Below are positions 18,876 to 26,880 of a stretch of DNA of 64,000 bases, piece after piece. The position numbers were made by a program, and so were the translations under genes. Every line of letters begins with the position of its first letter. Position 1 is the first letter of the stretch. The DNA lies in the NCBI RefSeq assembly GCF_005280585.1, contig NZ_SZVO01000022.1, positions 1 to 64,000 of the forward strand, read 5' to 3'. The notes beneath the pieces are model-generated. The model searched no databases. It was not told where the DNA came from and saw nothing but the letters and a program-made list of their open reading frames with translations. The DNA is from Dyadobacter frigoris. GTDB taxonomy: Bacteria; Bacteroidota; Bacteroidia; Cytophagales; Spirosomataceae.

Positions 18876-19442
18876 TTATAATTTGACTGCACCTTCAATA
18901 CCTATTTTCAATGACTGTTTAAAATTCCCTTCATTATACACTCCGCTAGCATTTAAAACAACATTCCGGCATTTGAAATACAAAAATCCATTTATTTTTG
19001 AAACCGTTACTGAGCCGGAACCATCTGAACCAGACCAGTCCTTTATTTTTTTATTAGCCACATCAGAAAACGAAACGGCTACTTTCTTTTGAGCCGTATT
19101 TCCTTCTTTGCTGATTTGGTAGGTACCGGCTGCCGGTTCGGCCGTTCCGAAATCAAGCGTGAAAGTTTGCAGTTTTCCCTGATCCACAAGGACAAACATT
19201 CCCATCGTTTCGTTAAAACCACCTTTGTAAGCAAATTTCAATGTCGTATTTGTACTTCCCTCTGCACGCACTTCGCCAAAGTTATACCAGCCATTCGGCC
19301 CGGCATATAGTGGTTTTTTAGGATTTGTATACCGGTCATCCGATGCTTGTGTCACATTGGACCAGGTATCAGACGCGGCTTGCTGGGCAAAGGAAATAAT
19401 TGAAATTAATAATCCAGCTATTAAAAGTACAGTTGATTTCAT
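18876..19442 (-). CDS. Secreted protein of unknown function
   Basis: A 188-residue protein with a clear Sec signal peptide (MKSTVLLIAGLLISIISFAQ, cleavage after about residue 20). The mature part looks beta-rich with alternating polar and hydrophobic residues and no catalytic motif that I recognise. No lipobox and no T9SS tail, so it is probably periplasmic or outer-membrane associated. A strong terminator follows immediately. Function unknown. Confidence 0.75.
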   Translation of the reverse strand: MKSTVLLIAGLLISIISFAQQAASDTWSNVTQASDDRYTNPKKPLYAGPNGWYNFGEVRAEGSTNTTLKFAYKGGFNETMGMFVLVDQGKLQTFTLDFGTAEPAAGTYQISKEGNTAQKKVAVSFSDVANKKIKDWSGSDGSGSVTVSKINGFLYFKCRNVVLNASGVYNEGNFKQSLKIGIEGAVKL

Positions 19443-19492
19443 AATATGATTTTTGATATAAAAAAATAGAAAGTTTTAAGGTAGAAATAATT

Positions 19493-19963
19493 CTAATCTT
19501 CACCAATTTCCATGTGCATATTAATCAGCTGCTGAGTAAATCCAACTTTTTCATAGGCTTTAATCGCCGGTAAATTGCCGTCGTAAACATCCAGCCGCAA
19601 TTCTGAAATTCCTTGGGAAACAGCCCATTTTTTTAAACCTTCAATAATTTTACTATTAATTCCCTTGCCCCGATACGCCGGATCGACATACATAAATCCC
19701 AGATATGCGTGCAGAGGATGTTTCAAAAAATGCCGTGCTGGTTCGATACGGGCGTAACCCGAACCCACAACTTCTTCATCTATTTCAGCAACCAGAATTT
19801 CAATATGCGAAGCCCTGATCATTTCCTCAATGTCGTAATAATACACCGGATCCGGTTTTATTAAGTTATCAAAAGCGCGCTCTGCGTTTATGACGCCTTG
19901 CTCGAAGCGCAGTAATGTTGGGAGGTCGGAGGTTGTGGCGGGGCGGATGTTGATTTCAGTCAT
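19493..19963 (-). CDS. GNAT family N-acetyltransferase
   Basis: A 156-residue GNAT acetyltransferase. The acetyl-CoA pyrophosphate-binding motif is visible as YRGKGINSKII (R-G-x-G pattern) after the beta4 strand YLGFMYVDPA, and the C-terminal beta5/alpha4 region follows (LRLDVYDGNLPAIKAYEKVGF). It acetylates an unidentified amine (small molecule or protein). It starts six bases after the stop codon of the HigA-like antitoxin gene on the same strand, so it is probably cotranscribed with the toxin/antitoxin pair. It lacks features specific to TacT-type GNAT toxins that I could name, and no extra antitoxin follows it. Confidence 0.88.
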   Translation of the reverse strand: MTEINIRPATTSDLPTLLRFEQGVINAERAFDNLIKPDPVYYYDIEEMIRASHIEILVAEIDEEVVGSGYARIEPARHFLKHPLHAYLGFMYVDPAYRGKGINSKIIEGLKKWAVSQGISELRLDVYDGNLPAIKAYEKVGFTQQLINMHMEIGED

Positions 19964-19969
19964 AAAATT

Positions 19970-20284
19970 TTAATATTCCAAATCAATTTTGGTATCCGGC
20001 AATTCAATTTGAAATTTCACTTTGGCTTTAAGTGCAGAAAATACCCTGATTAAAGTATCAACCGTTGCATTTCCCGCACTGTTTTCAAGTTTTGAAATTT
20101 GGGACTTTTGTACACCAATAAGTGCACCAAGTTCTTCCTGAGTCAAATGACGTTCGTGTCTTGTTTGCTTTATAGCCTTACCTATCAAGTCCATTTGTAA
20201 TTCGAATTCGAATTTATCCCTGTCAGAGGTACCAACCTTTCCAAGAATTTCATCCTGAACTTCGTTTAATGTATATGTTTTCAT
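19970..20284 (-). CDS. XRE-type antitoxin (HigA-like)
   Basis: A 104-residue DNA-binding protein with a helix-turn-helix at about residues 37-90 (RHLTQEELGALIGVQKSQISKLENSAGNATVDTLIRV). The order toxin then antitoxin and the four-base overlap with the toxin gene (20281-20284) are the HigBA arrangement. It should neutralise the toxin and repress the operon. Both proteins have normal length and intact motifs, so the module is probably functional. Confidence 0.88.
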   Translation of the reverse strand: MKTYTLNEVQDEILGKVGTSDRDKFEFELQMDLIGKAIKQTRHERHLTQEELGALIGVQKSQISKLENSAGNATVDTLIRVFSALKAKVKFQIELPDTKIDLEY

Positions 20285-20625
20285 TTGTTTTTTGAATTAT
20301 CGTCAAAGTAATCCAATCTTAATTGCTTGGCTTTCTCTAATTCTTTATCAGGAACCTTGCTTTGCTTTTTTATAAAACCATGGGTAGAAATTACCAAGGT
20401 ATTATCAGAATCAGTCTTATCCCAAAATGCAAGAAGTCTATATTGTATTCCTCCGTAAAGTGTCCTCAATTCCCAAATATCCCCTTTCAATTTTTTAAGA
20501 AGCCCGGAATCCTGTTGGTTTTGAACCTTACGAATGTTGTAAATTATTTTTTCTGAGTGCCTTTTATCAAGACTAAGAAGGAACTGGCGAGCATCCTCCA
20601 TAAATTTGATTTCAAAATTATGCAT
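20281..20625 (-). CDS. RelE/HigB-type toxin (Gp49-like family)
   Basis: A toxin of about 114 residues, predicted to be a ribosome-dependent mRNA interferase. The Gp49/HigB-like pattern is visible: a helical N-terminus (FEIKFMEDARQFLLSLDKRH), then LKGDIWELRTLYGGIQYRLLAFW and the C-terminal VISTHGFIKKQSKVPDKELEKA, which is the family signature (HGF.KK....P..E...A). I prefer the start MHNFEIKFM at 20625; an in-frame upstream ATG at 20661 adds twelve unconserved residues. The gene overlaps its antitoxin by four bases. Confidence 0.87.
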   Translation of the reverse strand: MHNFEIKFMEDARQFLLSLDKRHSEKIIYNIRKVQNQQDSGLLKKLKGDIWELRTLYGGIQYRLLAFWDKTDSDNTLVISTHGFIKKQSKVPDKELEKAKQLRLDYFDDNSKNK

Positions 20626-20734
20626 TAACGTTTTGTAGGTGTGTGTAAACAAAAATAGCAAAAGTTTCCTTACAATGAAACCTCTAATACACTTTAAATT
20701 ACTTTGATCCTACAAAACAACATACATGAAACTC

Positions 20735-20998
20735 TCAATTAAACGACTGCCAAAATTACAAAGGTGAAACCCCTGCCTTGTTTTTGAACAACTTATTAAA
20801 AGACTGCGGATACTCAAAATCAAGCTGATAAGCAATTTCATCGACAGACAAAGAAGTGGTTGTCAATATTTCCTTTGCTTTTTCAATCAGTTTGTTGTGG
20901 ATATGCTGCTGCGTACTTTGTCCCGTGAGGGACCGCAACATATCGCTCAAATAATTGGGGGAGACATGCAATTGTTCAGAAATAAAAGGAGATTTCAT
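20735..20998 (-). pseudogene. AraC-family regulator remnant, N-terminally deleted and with a nonsense codon
   Basis: The surviving 80 codons encode just the AraC DNA-binding domain (LHVSPNYLSDMLRSLTGQS, LTTTSLSVDEIAYQLDFEYP, SFNKLFKNKAGVSPL). Members of this Bacteroidota group are about 280-310 residues long, with an N-terminal cupin-like sensor domain that is absent here: an in-frame TGA stands four codons upstream of the ATG. At the C-terminus the frame stops at TAA (20756-20758), but reading on gives FWQSFN and a second stop at 20735. That matches the usual ending (SPLQFRQSFN-like), so TAA probably replaced CAA. Two independent lesions mark this as a decayed gene. Confidence 0.8.
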
Positions 20999-21126
20999 CT
21001 TTTCTGATCATTTAATTTTACATTACAAAAATGCATGAAATCTCCAATGAACAAGTATCCAAATCCCGGGTCATTGGATCCAAAATGAAGCCGGAAAAAT
21101 CAAATCAATAACGGCAAGAAATGTTC

Positions 21127-21966
21127 CTATTTCTCAAAAATCAAAATATCCTGAAAGAATACCCCAGGAATTTCTTTCCAGTTTCCAGGATAATAATTCA
21201 CCAGTTTCAAACCGGATGTTTCCTGAAGAATACGAAGACCTTCTTTTGTTACAGCAATAGCATCCTCCGGATGTTTAGCTGTTTTTAAGGTAAACCAGTT
21301 TTCCGAGCCGTAAGCCGACAAATCGAAAATCCAGCCGTTTTGGGTTGTAAAGTGAAATCTTCCGGGTTCGTCACTGCGTTTTCCCAGAGAGTTTTCATAT
21401 TCTTCATCCAGCAGAAAAAAAGTAATTATTGCTTTTCCACCTTTTTTCAAAACTCTATGAATTTCTGAGAAATAGAAAATAGCATCCTTTTCACTCATGT
21501 GCGTCCAAACGGAAAGTGCCGTTACCAGATCCTGCGACTCATCCTGAATCGGCCACGACTTTAATATTACAGACTGATCGCTGGCGTAAGTTGGATTGGC
21601 AACATCCAAATGGATAAATTTGTAATTATCTGATTTATAATGCTCTTTACAAAAATTAATATCATCGGTCATGATATCAATTCCCGTATATTCACCATTT
21701 TCGGACACAAAAGGCTCCGAAGATATTCCTAACAAACCGGTTCCGCAGCCAATATCAAGAATTTTATTTCCTGATTTTTGTTCGAGGTTTTGATAAATAA
21801 TCGTTTGAAAAATACCGATAACGTGTGCCCATTCTGCATAAGACAATTTACCGCCTCTCCTATTTTTAAAATCGGGAATTAACCTGATATTCCTGGTCCT
21901 TCTTATATGTTCTCTATCTGTATCGCGAAAAAGTTTGTCTATCCAGGGAAAAAGTTTTGTGATCAT
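21127..21966 (-). CDS. Class I SAM-dependent methyltransferase
   Basis: A protein of about 279 residues with the SAM-binding motif I ILDIGCGTGLLG, an acidic motif II (YTGIDIM), and a methyltransferase-11/25-like core with VTALSVWTHMSEKDAIFYFSEIHRVLKKGGKAII. I prefer the start at 21966 (MITKLFPWIDKLFRD); an in-frame ATG at 22035 would add 23 residues of unlikely composition. The substrate is unknown; the N-terminal region before the SAM motif resembles glycan- or lipid-linked methyltransferases only loosely. No functionally related neighbours. Confidence 0.82.
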   Translation of the reverse strand: MITKLFPWIDKLFRDTDREHIRRTRNIRLIPDFKNRRGGKLSYAEWAHVIGIFQTIIYQNLEQKSGNKILDIGCGTGLLGISSEPFVSENGEYTGIDIMTDDINFCKEHYKSDNYKFIHLDVANPTYASDQSVILKSWPIQDESQDLVTALSVWTHMSEKDAIFYFSEIHRVLKKGGKAIITFFLLDEEYENSLGKRSDEPGRFHFTTQNGWIFDLSAYGSENWFTLKTAKHPEDAIAVTKEGLRILQETSGLKLVNYYPGNWKEIPGVFFQDILIFEK

Positions 21967-22165
21967 ATTTTGATGGTTTATGTTTTGGCGAAAAAATGGC
22001 TGGTTTTCAGCAATACCGTTACAAAACGGTTGCAAGTTATAATAAAGTAACTTGTGGACATATTACAAATTAATACTTACTGATGCCGGTTTTTGTTGCG
22101 CTGTCAGATAAATCATCATCATTAGGAATGAATAAAGCTTGTACCTTCCTTATTTTGAATAAAAT

Positions 22166-22720
22166 TCATTTCTTTTTCTTTTTGGCAATCCAATTGACAT
22201 AAGAATAACTATTGACTTCCACCAGTGCTTTCTCAGACGAATACCCATGGTTGTAAACTGCAATGGAACTCGCATTGGCGACTAGGGCTCCGGCAACGGC
22301 AGCACCTATACAAACAAGCGGAACCACAACCAAACCCAAAACAAATGCACCTTCGATATCCGTAGATACGTTTTTTGTTGCCAAAAGAGAAATTACAAGG
22401 CCTGTTCCAAAACCTGCAAAACCTCCGACAGATCCCGCAGAACGATTACGGACACATATCTGGATTAATTGGTTACTAATTGGAAATTTATACAGCACAT
22501 CAGGAAGACTATCAGCGGCCAGAAGCTTTTTGTAGGTTTTGGCGATGAAAATGATAGAATCGGAAATTGAATATAAATATCCTTTTTCCAGTGTTTTGCT
22601 CCCCCGGATTTTAATAAAACATTTATAAGGATAAATCGGAGGCGGTGCAGCATTTAATTGCATGGCAGCCAATAGCAAAGTCAGGCACAAAAGGCAGCGC
22701 TTGGTGGAGATAGACATCAT
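22166..22720 (-). CDS. Exported protein with glycine-rich membrane segments
   Basis: A 184-residue protein with a signal peptide (about residues 1-25, ending LNAAPPP). The middle has two small-residue-rich hydrophobic stretches (VGGFAGFGTGLVISLLA and FVLGLVVVPLVCIGAAVAGALVA), consistent with membrane insertion. The C-terminus ends in a run of lysines. The first part (YKCFIKIRGSKTLEKGYLYSISDSIIFI) looks like a small beta domain. I do not recognise a family. Confidence 0.65.
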   Translation of the reverse strand: MMSISTKRCLLCLTLLLAAMQLNAAPPPIYPYKCFIKIRGSKTLEKGYLYSISDSIIFIAKTYKKLLAADSLPDVLYKFPISNQLIQICVRNRSAGSVGGFAGFGTGLVISLLATKNVSTDIEGAFVLGLVVVPLVCIGAAVAGALVANASSIAVYNHGYSSEKALVEVNSYSYVNWIAKKKKK

Positions 22721-22843
22721 TTTTAGAAGAGAAAGAGAGTTTTTACTAATCTACGTAAATATTGTAAATGACAAATCGATCGTGTGAAATCTTTGTAGAA
22801 ATTATAGGTCCGACTTGTAGACATTCTAAATCCATGCACATTT

Positions 22844-23566
22844 ATGATTAAATTGGATAAGTTAAACCAGACTTCACCATTACAAATCCCTCCGGATATC
22901 TTGAAAAGTCTTTTAAAGTATTTGGTCTTTACCGCACTAACCGCATTTTCATTTTCTTGTACAAAAGAAAATGAGGGATTGAATGTTGAAAGAGAAGTAT
23001 TTGCAACGCTCCTGCCTAATCTGGTAGATTCGGTTTACAAAGATCCTGAATTATACCTGAATCCGCCTCTATTACAAGGTTATCAGCAAATGCATAGCAC
23101 GTCTCGCGAAAATGGAATCTCCGCAAAATCCTCCCAGGAAATTGTTAAAACAGAAAAAGTCATTAAAAAAATTGATGTTTCAGTATCGACTGCCATTAAA
23201 CCCATTAGCGATCAGGATACTAAGACTGTGAATATGCTCATTAAAAGGAACGGCCTAAAAATCAGATTAAATAAAAATCTGACTTCTCACAAATTAGACT
23301 TAACGACCATTCAGGATAAACGATATCATTTTAAATCTCTTGCAGAATCTGCACTTGAAAAAAATCTAACTACGGAGAATGGCAAAACGATTTATCATGT
23401 TGGCCTGGCATTTTCCCGGATCCAGTTTGACGAAAATATGGAAAATGGGATTTTAAACGGAACATATCTCTGTTACCCGAAGTGTGGTATTGGCTACGTC
23501 ATTCTTGTTCACAAAACAGCGAATGGTTGGAAAATCCAGAAGGTATTTCTGGACTGGCTTTCCTAG
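22844..23566 (+). CDS. Putative lipoprotein of unknown function
   Basis: A 240-residue protein. A hydrophobic segment at about residues 25-38 ends in FSFSCTKENE, a plausible lipobox, although the leader before it is long. The rest is charged, with no motif that I recognise. It lies alone on the plus strand between minus-strand genes. If the lipobox is used it would be an inner- or outer-membrane lipoprotein. Function unknown. Confidence 0.6.
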   Translation: MIKLDKLNQTSPLQIPPDILKSLLKYLVFTALTAFSFSCTKENEGLNVEREVFATLLPNLVDSVYKDPELYLNPPLLQGYQQMHSTSRENGISAKSSQEIVKTEKVIKKIDVSVSTAIKPISDQDTKTVNMLIKRNGLKIRLNKNLTSHKLDLTTIQDKRYHFKSLAESALEKNLTTENGKTIYHVGLAFSRIQFDENMENGILNGTYLCYPKCGIGYVILVHKTANGWKIQKVFLDWLS

Positions 23567-23719
23567 AAAAAATATGCCGGATATCAATTAAAATCTCAGA
23601 CCAGTTTTAAATAATTTATTCATAAATCCTTGGTCTGTATTTCCACAGATGTGAATTATCAAAAGACTTTTTCAAAGCGTCCTAAAAATAGCCTTAAATA
23701 TCAGCCCCAAACCCGCACT

Positions 23720-24169
23720 TTACAGAATCAACTGAAAATCAAAATGATGTATATCGGGCTTTAAAAATTTTCTTCTTGCTTCTACCGAAAATATTAGCTC
23801 CCGACTGTAAAATTTCAGGAAATTGGATGGATCTCCGTAAGGGCTATTTGTCAAATCGTTGACTGCATGCAACAAAGTTTTTTCTTCTTTAACCTGTTTC
23901 CAATACCTATCCAAAAGCCAGATCCAGAATTGCGTAATCGTTTCGTGGTAACCACTGAAATCTGTATTTTCCTTTCCTAATGACTCATTATAGTCTGCAA
24001 TGTAAGCCGGCATCAGTACTGAGGTTTCCTGCAAACCATAGTTTGAGATAAACCAAAGACCGACCGTAAGATGAGCAAAATGTGTCCATTTTTCTTCCGG
24101 AAGAGTTTTTGATACAAATTTATCGACCAGACTTTTAATATCTGAGATATCGGGATATTGTACAATCAT
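23720..24169 (-). CDS. Uncharacterised conserved cytoplasmic protein
   Basis: A 149-residue soluble protein. The pattern WTHFAHLTVGLW near residue 28 and GYHETITQFWIWLLDRY near residue 74 recalls a widespread uncharacterised family with conserved His residues in these two segments, possibly a metal or substrate site. That is recollection, not a search. It is predicted to be mostly helical. Next to the DUF2251-like gene on the same strand, but with 60 bases between, so cotranscription is uncertain. Confidence 0.65.
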   Translation of the reverse strand: MIVQYPDISDIKSLVDKFVSKTLPEEKWTHFAHLTVGLWFISNYGLQETSVLMPAYIADYNESLGKENTDFSGYHETITQFWIWLLDRYWKQVKEEKTLLHAVNDLTNSPYGDPSNFLKFYSRELIFSVEARRKFLKPDIHHFDFQLIL

Positions 24170-24229
24170 ATTTCAAAATAATATTCGGGACTACAAGACA
24201 ATCCGAAACAAGAAAATGTAAACTATTTT

Positions 24230-24646
24230 TCAGGAGCGTTTTTCATCCGGCACCAAATATTTCGCCATTATTTCTTCCGTAAGCTGCCTTTCATTAACCA
24301 AAGCCCAGTCCCCGGTATTTTCCGGAAAACCATCTCTGCAATATCCGGCTCTCAGGCCAAAATCAAAAATGGCGTGATAGTGTTTGTTAATGATCAAAAA
24401 AGCAATCCAGCCATCCTCACTCCAACCGATTTGCAGTTCCGTAGGCAATGTTTTTTCAGTGATATCGGCAACATTGTAAATATGCAGCCCATCCAAAACT
24501 TCCGGCTGTTCTGATTTATTGATTGCGTAGAAAAAGCCGGTTGTCATATCATCCTCAAAAGCTACACCGAAATTTTGGGTTGGTGAAAAGCTGTGGATGA
24601 AGGTGTCGTGGCCGATTTTGTAGTTGTGGGTGAGTTGTGGGGTCAA
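24230..24646 (-). CDS. DUF2251-like protein
   Basis: A 138-residue soluble protein with segments VAFEDDMTTGFFYAIN and EVLDGLHIYNVADI that resemble DUF2251, a small uncharacterised family. No signal peptide, membrane segment or catalytic motif. It lies upstream of another uncharacterised gene on the same strand. Function unknown. Confidence 0.62.
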   Translation of the reverse strand: MTPQLTHNYKIGHDTFIHSFSPTQNFGVAFEDDMTTGFFYAINKSEQPEVLDGLHIYNVADITEKTLPTELQIGWSEDGWIAFLIINKHYHAIFDFGLRAGYCRDGFPENTGDWALVNERQLTEEIMAKYLVPDEKRS

Positions 24647-24822
24647 TTTTTACTTTTAATTTAAATTTTTACTCTATTCATTAAAGTTTAACACCCCAAT
24701 TTATGTCACGGGGAAATCTACTTCCTCAACCTTGGATTTAAAATTTGTTGACTAATATAGTCAGGATTGTAGTTCCAGATATATATAGTACATTACAAAT
24801 ATCTAAAACTCGCCTTAAACCT

Positions 24823-25458
24823 ATGCATAATTTTGAAGCTTTTCAGAATCAATATGCTACCAAGTATTCTGATTCAATCATTAAAGATGGTATTATCAAC
24901 AGAGATCTTTACGACTCGGAGAATCCCAAAATTCTTTTCATTTGCAAGGAACATAATCAAATGGCCGATACAGTGCTGAATGGCGATTACAAAATTTGGT
25001 GGAATGAAGGATTAAAATACAGATTTGCACATCGTATTTCCGAATGGGCTTACGGAATAGCAAATGACTTTCCTCCTATTGAAACCATCGATGACAAAAA
25101 GAAAAAACTTTCCTTAAAAAGTATTGCATTTCTTAATGTAAAAAAGATAGCAGGTACTAGTCAATCCGATTACAAAGATTTAAAAGAAATAATTGAATGG
25201 AGCAAATCCTTAATTATAGATCAAGTAACTGAAATTAACCCAGATATTATCATCTGTTCGTTAGGTTATTCCGACTTAGTAAAAGATTTATTTTCAGCTC
25301 CGACCTATATTAACTCTGGGCATGATATCAATTATTTTATATGGAATAATAAAATTGTTATTGACTTTTACCATCCTTCTATCAGATGGAGTCGATCCGC
25401 CACGTATTATATTTTGAAAAATGTAATACAAAGTGTTTACCAAAGGAATGTGACGTGA
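24823..25458 (+). CDS. Uracil-DNA-glycosylase-like fold protein, function unknown
   Basis: A protein of about 211 residues. I chose the ATG at 24823 (MHNFEAFQNQY); the upstream extension from a TTG at 24745 is unlike coding sequence. The order of motifs resembles the uracil-DNA glycosylase superfamily: ILFICKEHN near the N-terminus, a central SIAFLNVKKIAG, IIICSLGYSDLV, and a C-terminal IDFYHPSIRWS resembling the HPS/HPA leucine-loop motif. Key catalytic residues of known UDG families are not clearly present. Could act on damaged bases or be a defence-associated relative. Its codon usage is AT-richer than neighbours, suggesting transfer. Confidence in the fold is modest. Confidence 0.5.
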   Translation: MHNFEAFQNQYATKYSDSIIKDGIINRDLYDSENPKILFICKEHNQMADTVLNGDYKIWWNEGLKYRFAHRISEWAYGIANDFPPIETIDDKKKKLSLKSIAFLNVKKIAGTSQSDYKDLKEIIEWSKSLIIDQVTEINPDIIICSLGYSDLVKDLFSAPTYINSGHDINYFIWNNKIVIDFYHPSIRWSRSATYYILKNVIQSVYQRNVT

Positions 25459-25525
25459 TCAAAATATATTTCACTAATAATACTAATTGAAGGAACAAGG
25501 AATAGGCAGGACGGCATAACCGTCA

Positions 25526-25690
25526 CCTGTTTATAGAAAAGTAGTATCCACATGATGATATCCCGACTCCATAGGAGTCCCCGCTCCCCTCCAGGAAATA
25601 TAATTTCATCGCCATACAGAAGGCTCCTACGGAGCCAAGCTACACCGTGACTTTCGAATATTTTCTATAAACAGGAAGCTCTATCGAGCT
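25526..25690. repeat. REP-like element with nested palindromes
   Basis: Outer arms CCTGTTTATAGAAAA (25526-25540) and its exact complement (25661-25675) enclose two micro-palindromes: GACTCC-ATA-GGAGTC (25565-25579) and GGCTCC-TAC-GGAGCC (25622-25636). A third, AGCTC-TATC-GAGCT, abuts at 25677-25690. It fills the gap between convergent genes and may help end transcription. The architecture recalls the element at 63-376. Confidence 0.7.
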
Positions 25691-25719
25691 ATTTCCCCTC
25701 CAACATCATTATCAGAAAG

Positions 25720-26754
25720 CTACGAAATCCTCAACGAAGACTCCCGAATAATCAACTCCGTAGGCAACACAATATTCTCATGCACAAAATCCCCTGAACC
25801 ATTCAACTGATTCAAAAACAAACGGGAAGCTTCCATTCCAATCTTTCTTCCCGGGCGGCTGATTGTTGTAAGTGACGGATAGGTATAAGCAGAGATCGGC
25901 GAATTATCAAAACCAACAATACCGATATCTCCCGGAATTTTCAGTCCACGGTCCAGAATAACCCGCATGGCTCCTATCGCTACCTGGTCATTTACACCAA
26001 AAATCGCATCGGGCGGCGAGTCCAAATCCAGCAATCTTTTTGTGGGTACAATCGCGCTTTCAACCTGGAAATTTGTGTTGATAATCAATTCTTCACGAAT
26101 TGACACACCGTACTTTTTCAGACAATCGCGATATCCTTTGAAACGCTGTTCGGAAACCGTAAGTCCGTTAGGACCTTTCAGATGTGCTATATTTTTATAC
26201 CCAATCGTAATCAGATGTTCTACGGCTGCGAATGCACCGTGGTAATCGTCAACCGTGGCGCGGCTCGTTTCAAAATCTTCATATTCACGGTCGATAAAAA
26301 TGAGCGGGGTTTTTCGCTGGATTACGTTTTCAAGATGCTCATAATAGCCTGAATCATATGTTTCCTGAGAAACGGAAAGGAAAATTCCTTCGGTACGGTT
26401 GGACAGCAGTTTTGACAAATATTCTTTTTCAAGCAGGTAATTTTCGTTCGTCACGCAAATATTAAGCGTATAACCCAATGGCTGCAAAACCGTGTGAAGT
26501 CCCTCTATTACAGCTGTTTCGTAGTAATTTCCGATGGTTGGTACCACAACACCCAACGTGGCTGTTTTCTTATTCAACAAGCTCAAAGACACTTCGTTGC
26601 GCTGATAACCAACCTCTTTGGCGTACTCCTGGATATTTTTTCGGGTGTCTTCATTAATTGCCGGATGATCATTGAGTGCCCTGGACACCGTGGAAGGAGA
26701 ACAACGGAAGCGGCGGGCAATGTCTTTGATAGTAACCGGACGGGACGAATTCAT
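25720..26754 (-). CDS. LacI-family transcriptional regulator of the inositol cluster
   Basis: A 344-residue LacI/GalR-type repressor. The helix-turn-helix is at residues 7-27 (VTIKDIARRFRCSPSTVSRAL), followed by the hinge helix and a periplasmic-binding-protein-like ligand domain (about 62-340; GVVVPTIGNYY, DGIF-type and IGFDNSPISAY segments). It is divergent from iolB, and a LacI-type operator lies between them. By context it should control the inositol genes in response to inositol or a catabolic intermediate. In most other bacteria iol genes are controlled by IolR of the DeoR or RpiR families, so a LacI regulator is a lineage feature. Confidence 0.9.
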   Translation of the reverse strand: MNSSRPVTIKDIARRFRCSPSTVSRALNDHPAINEDTRKNIQEYAKEVGYQRNEVSLSLLNKKTATLGVVVPTIGNYYETAVIEGLHTVLQPLGYTLNICVTNENYLLEKEYLSKLLSNRTEGIFLSVSQETYDSGYYEHLENVIQRKTPLIFIDREYEDFETSRATVDDYHGAFAAVEHLITIGYKNIAHLKGPNGLTVSEQRFKGYRDCLKKYGVSIREELIINTNFQVESAIVPTKRLLDLDSPPDAIFGVNDQVAIGAMRVILDRGLKIPGDIGIVGFDNSPISAYTYPSLTTISRPGRKIGMEASRLFLNQLNGSGDFVHENIVLPTELIIRESSLRIS

Positions 26755-26791
26755 GAGTAGGATAATTACAATTAAATATTTAAAATTTTTT

Positions 26792-26829
26792 CAAACGTTT
26801 GCATTCGTTATAAACATATTTACACTTTG
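26792..26829 (+). promoter_or_regulatory. Candidate iol promoter with LacI-type operator
   Basis: CAAACGTTTG (26792-26801) is a perfect 10-bp palindrome with the central CG typical of LacI-family operators. Its last four bases, TTTG, also fit the Bacteroidota -33 element. Nineteen bases later TACACTTTG (26821-26829) resembles the -7 element TAnnTTTG, with one extra base. A repressor bound here would block the -33 box. Operator is well supported by position; the promoter boxes are inference. Confidence 0.6.
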
Positions 26830-26880
26830 TATTTAATTTATACCACGCTATCATTGTGCAAATGTAATAGAAAAGCAACA

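Noticed and set aside
19493..19963. TacT-type GNAT toxin
   Set aside because: It follows a complete toxin/antitoxin pair, has no separate RHH antitoxin beside it, and its sequence looks like a generic GNAT acetyltransferase.
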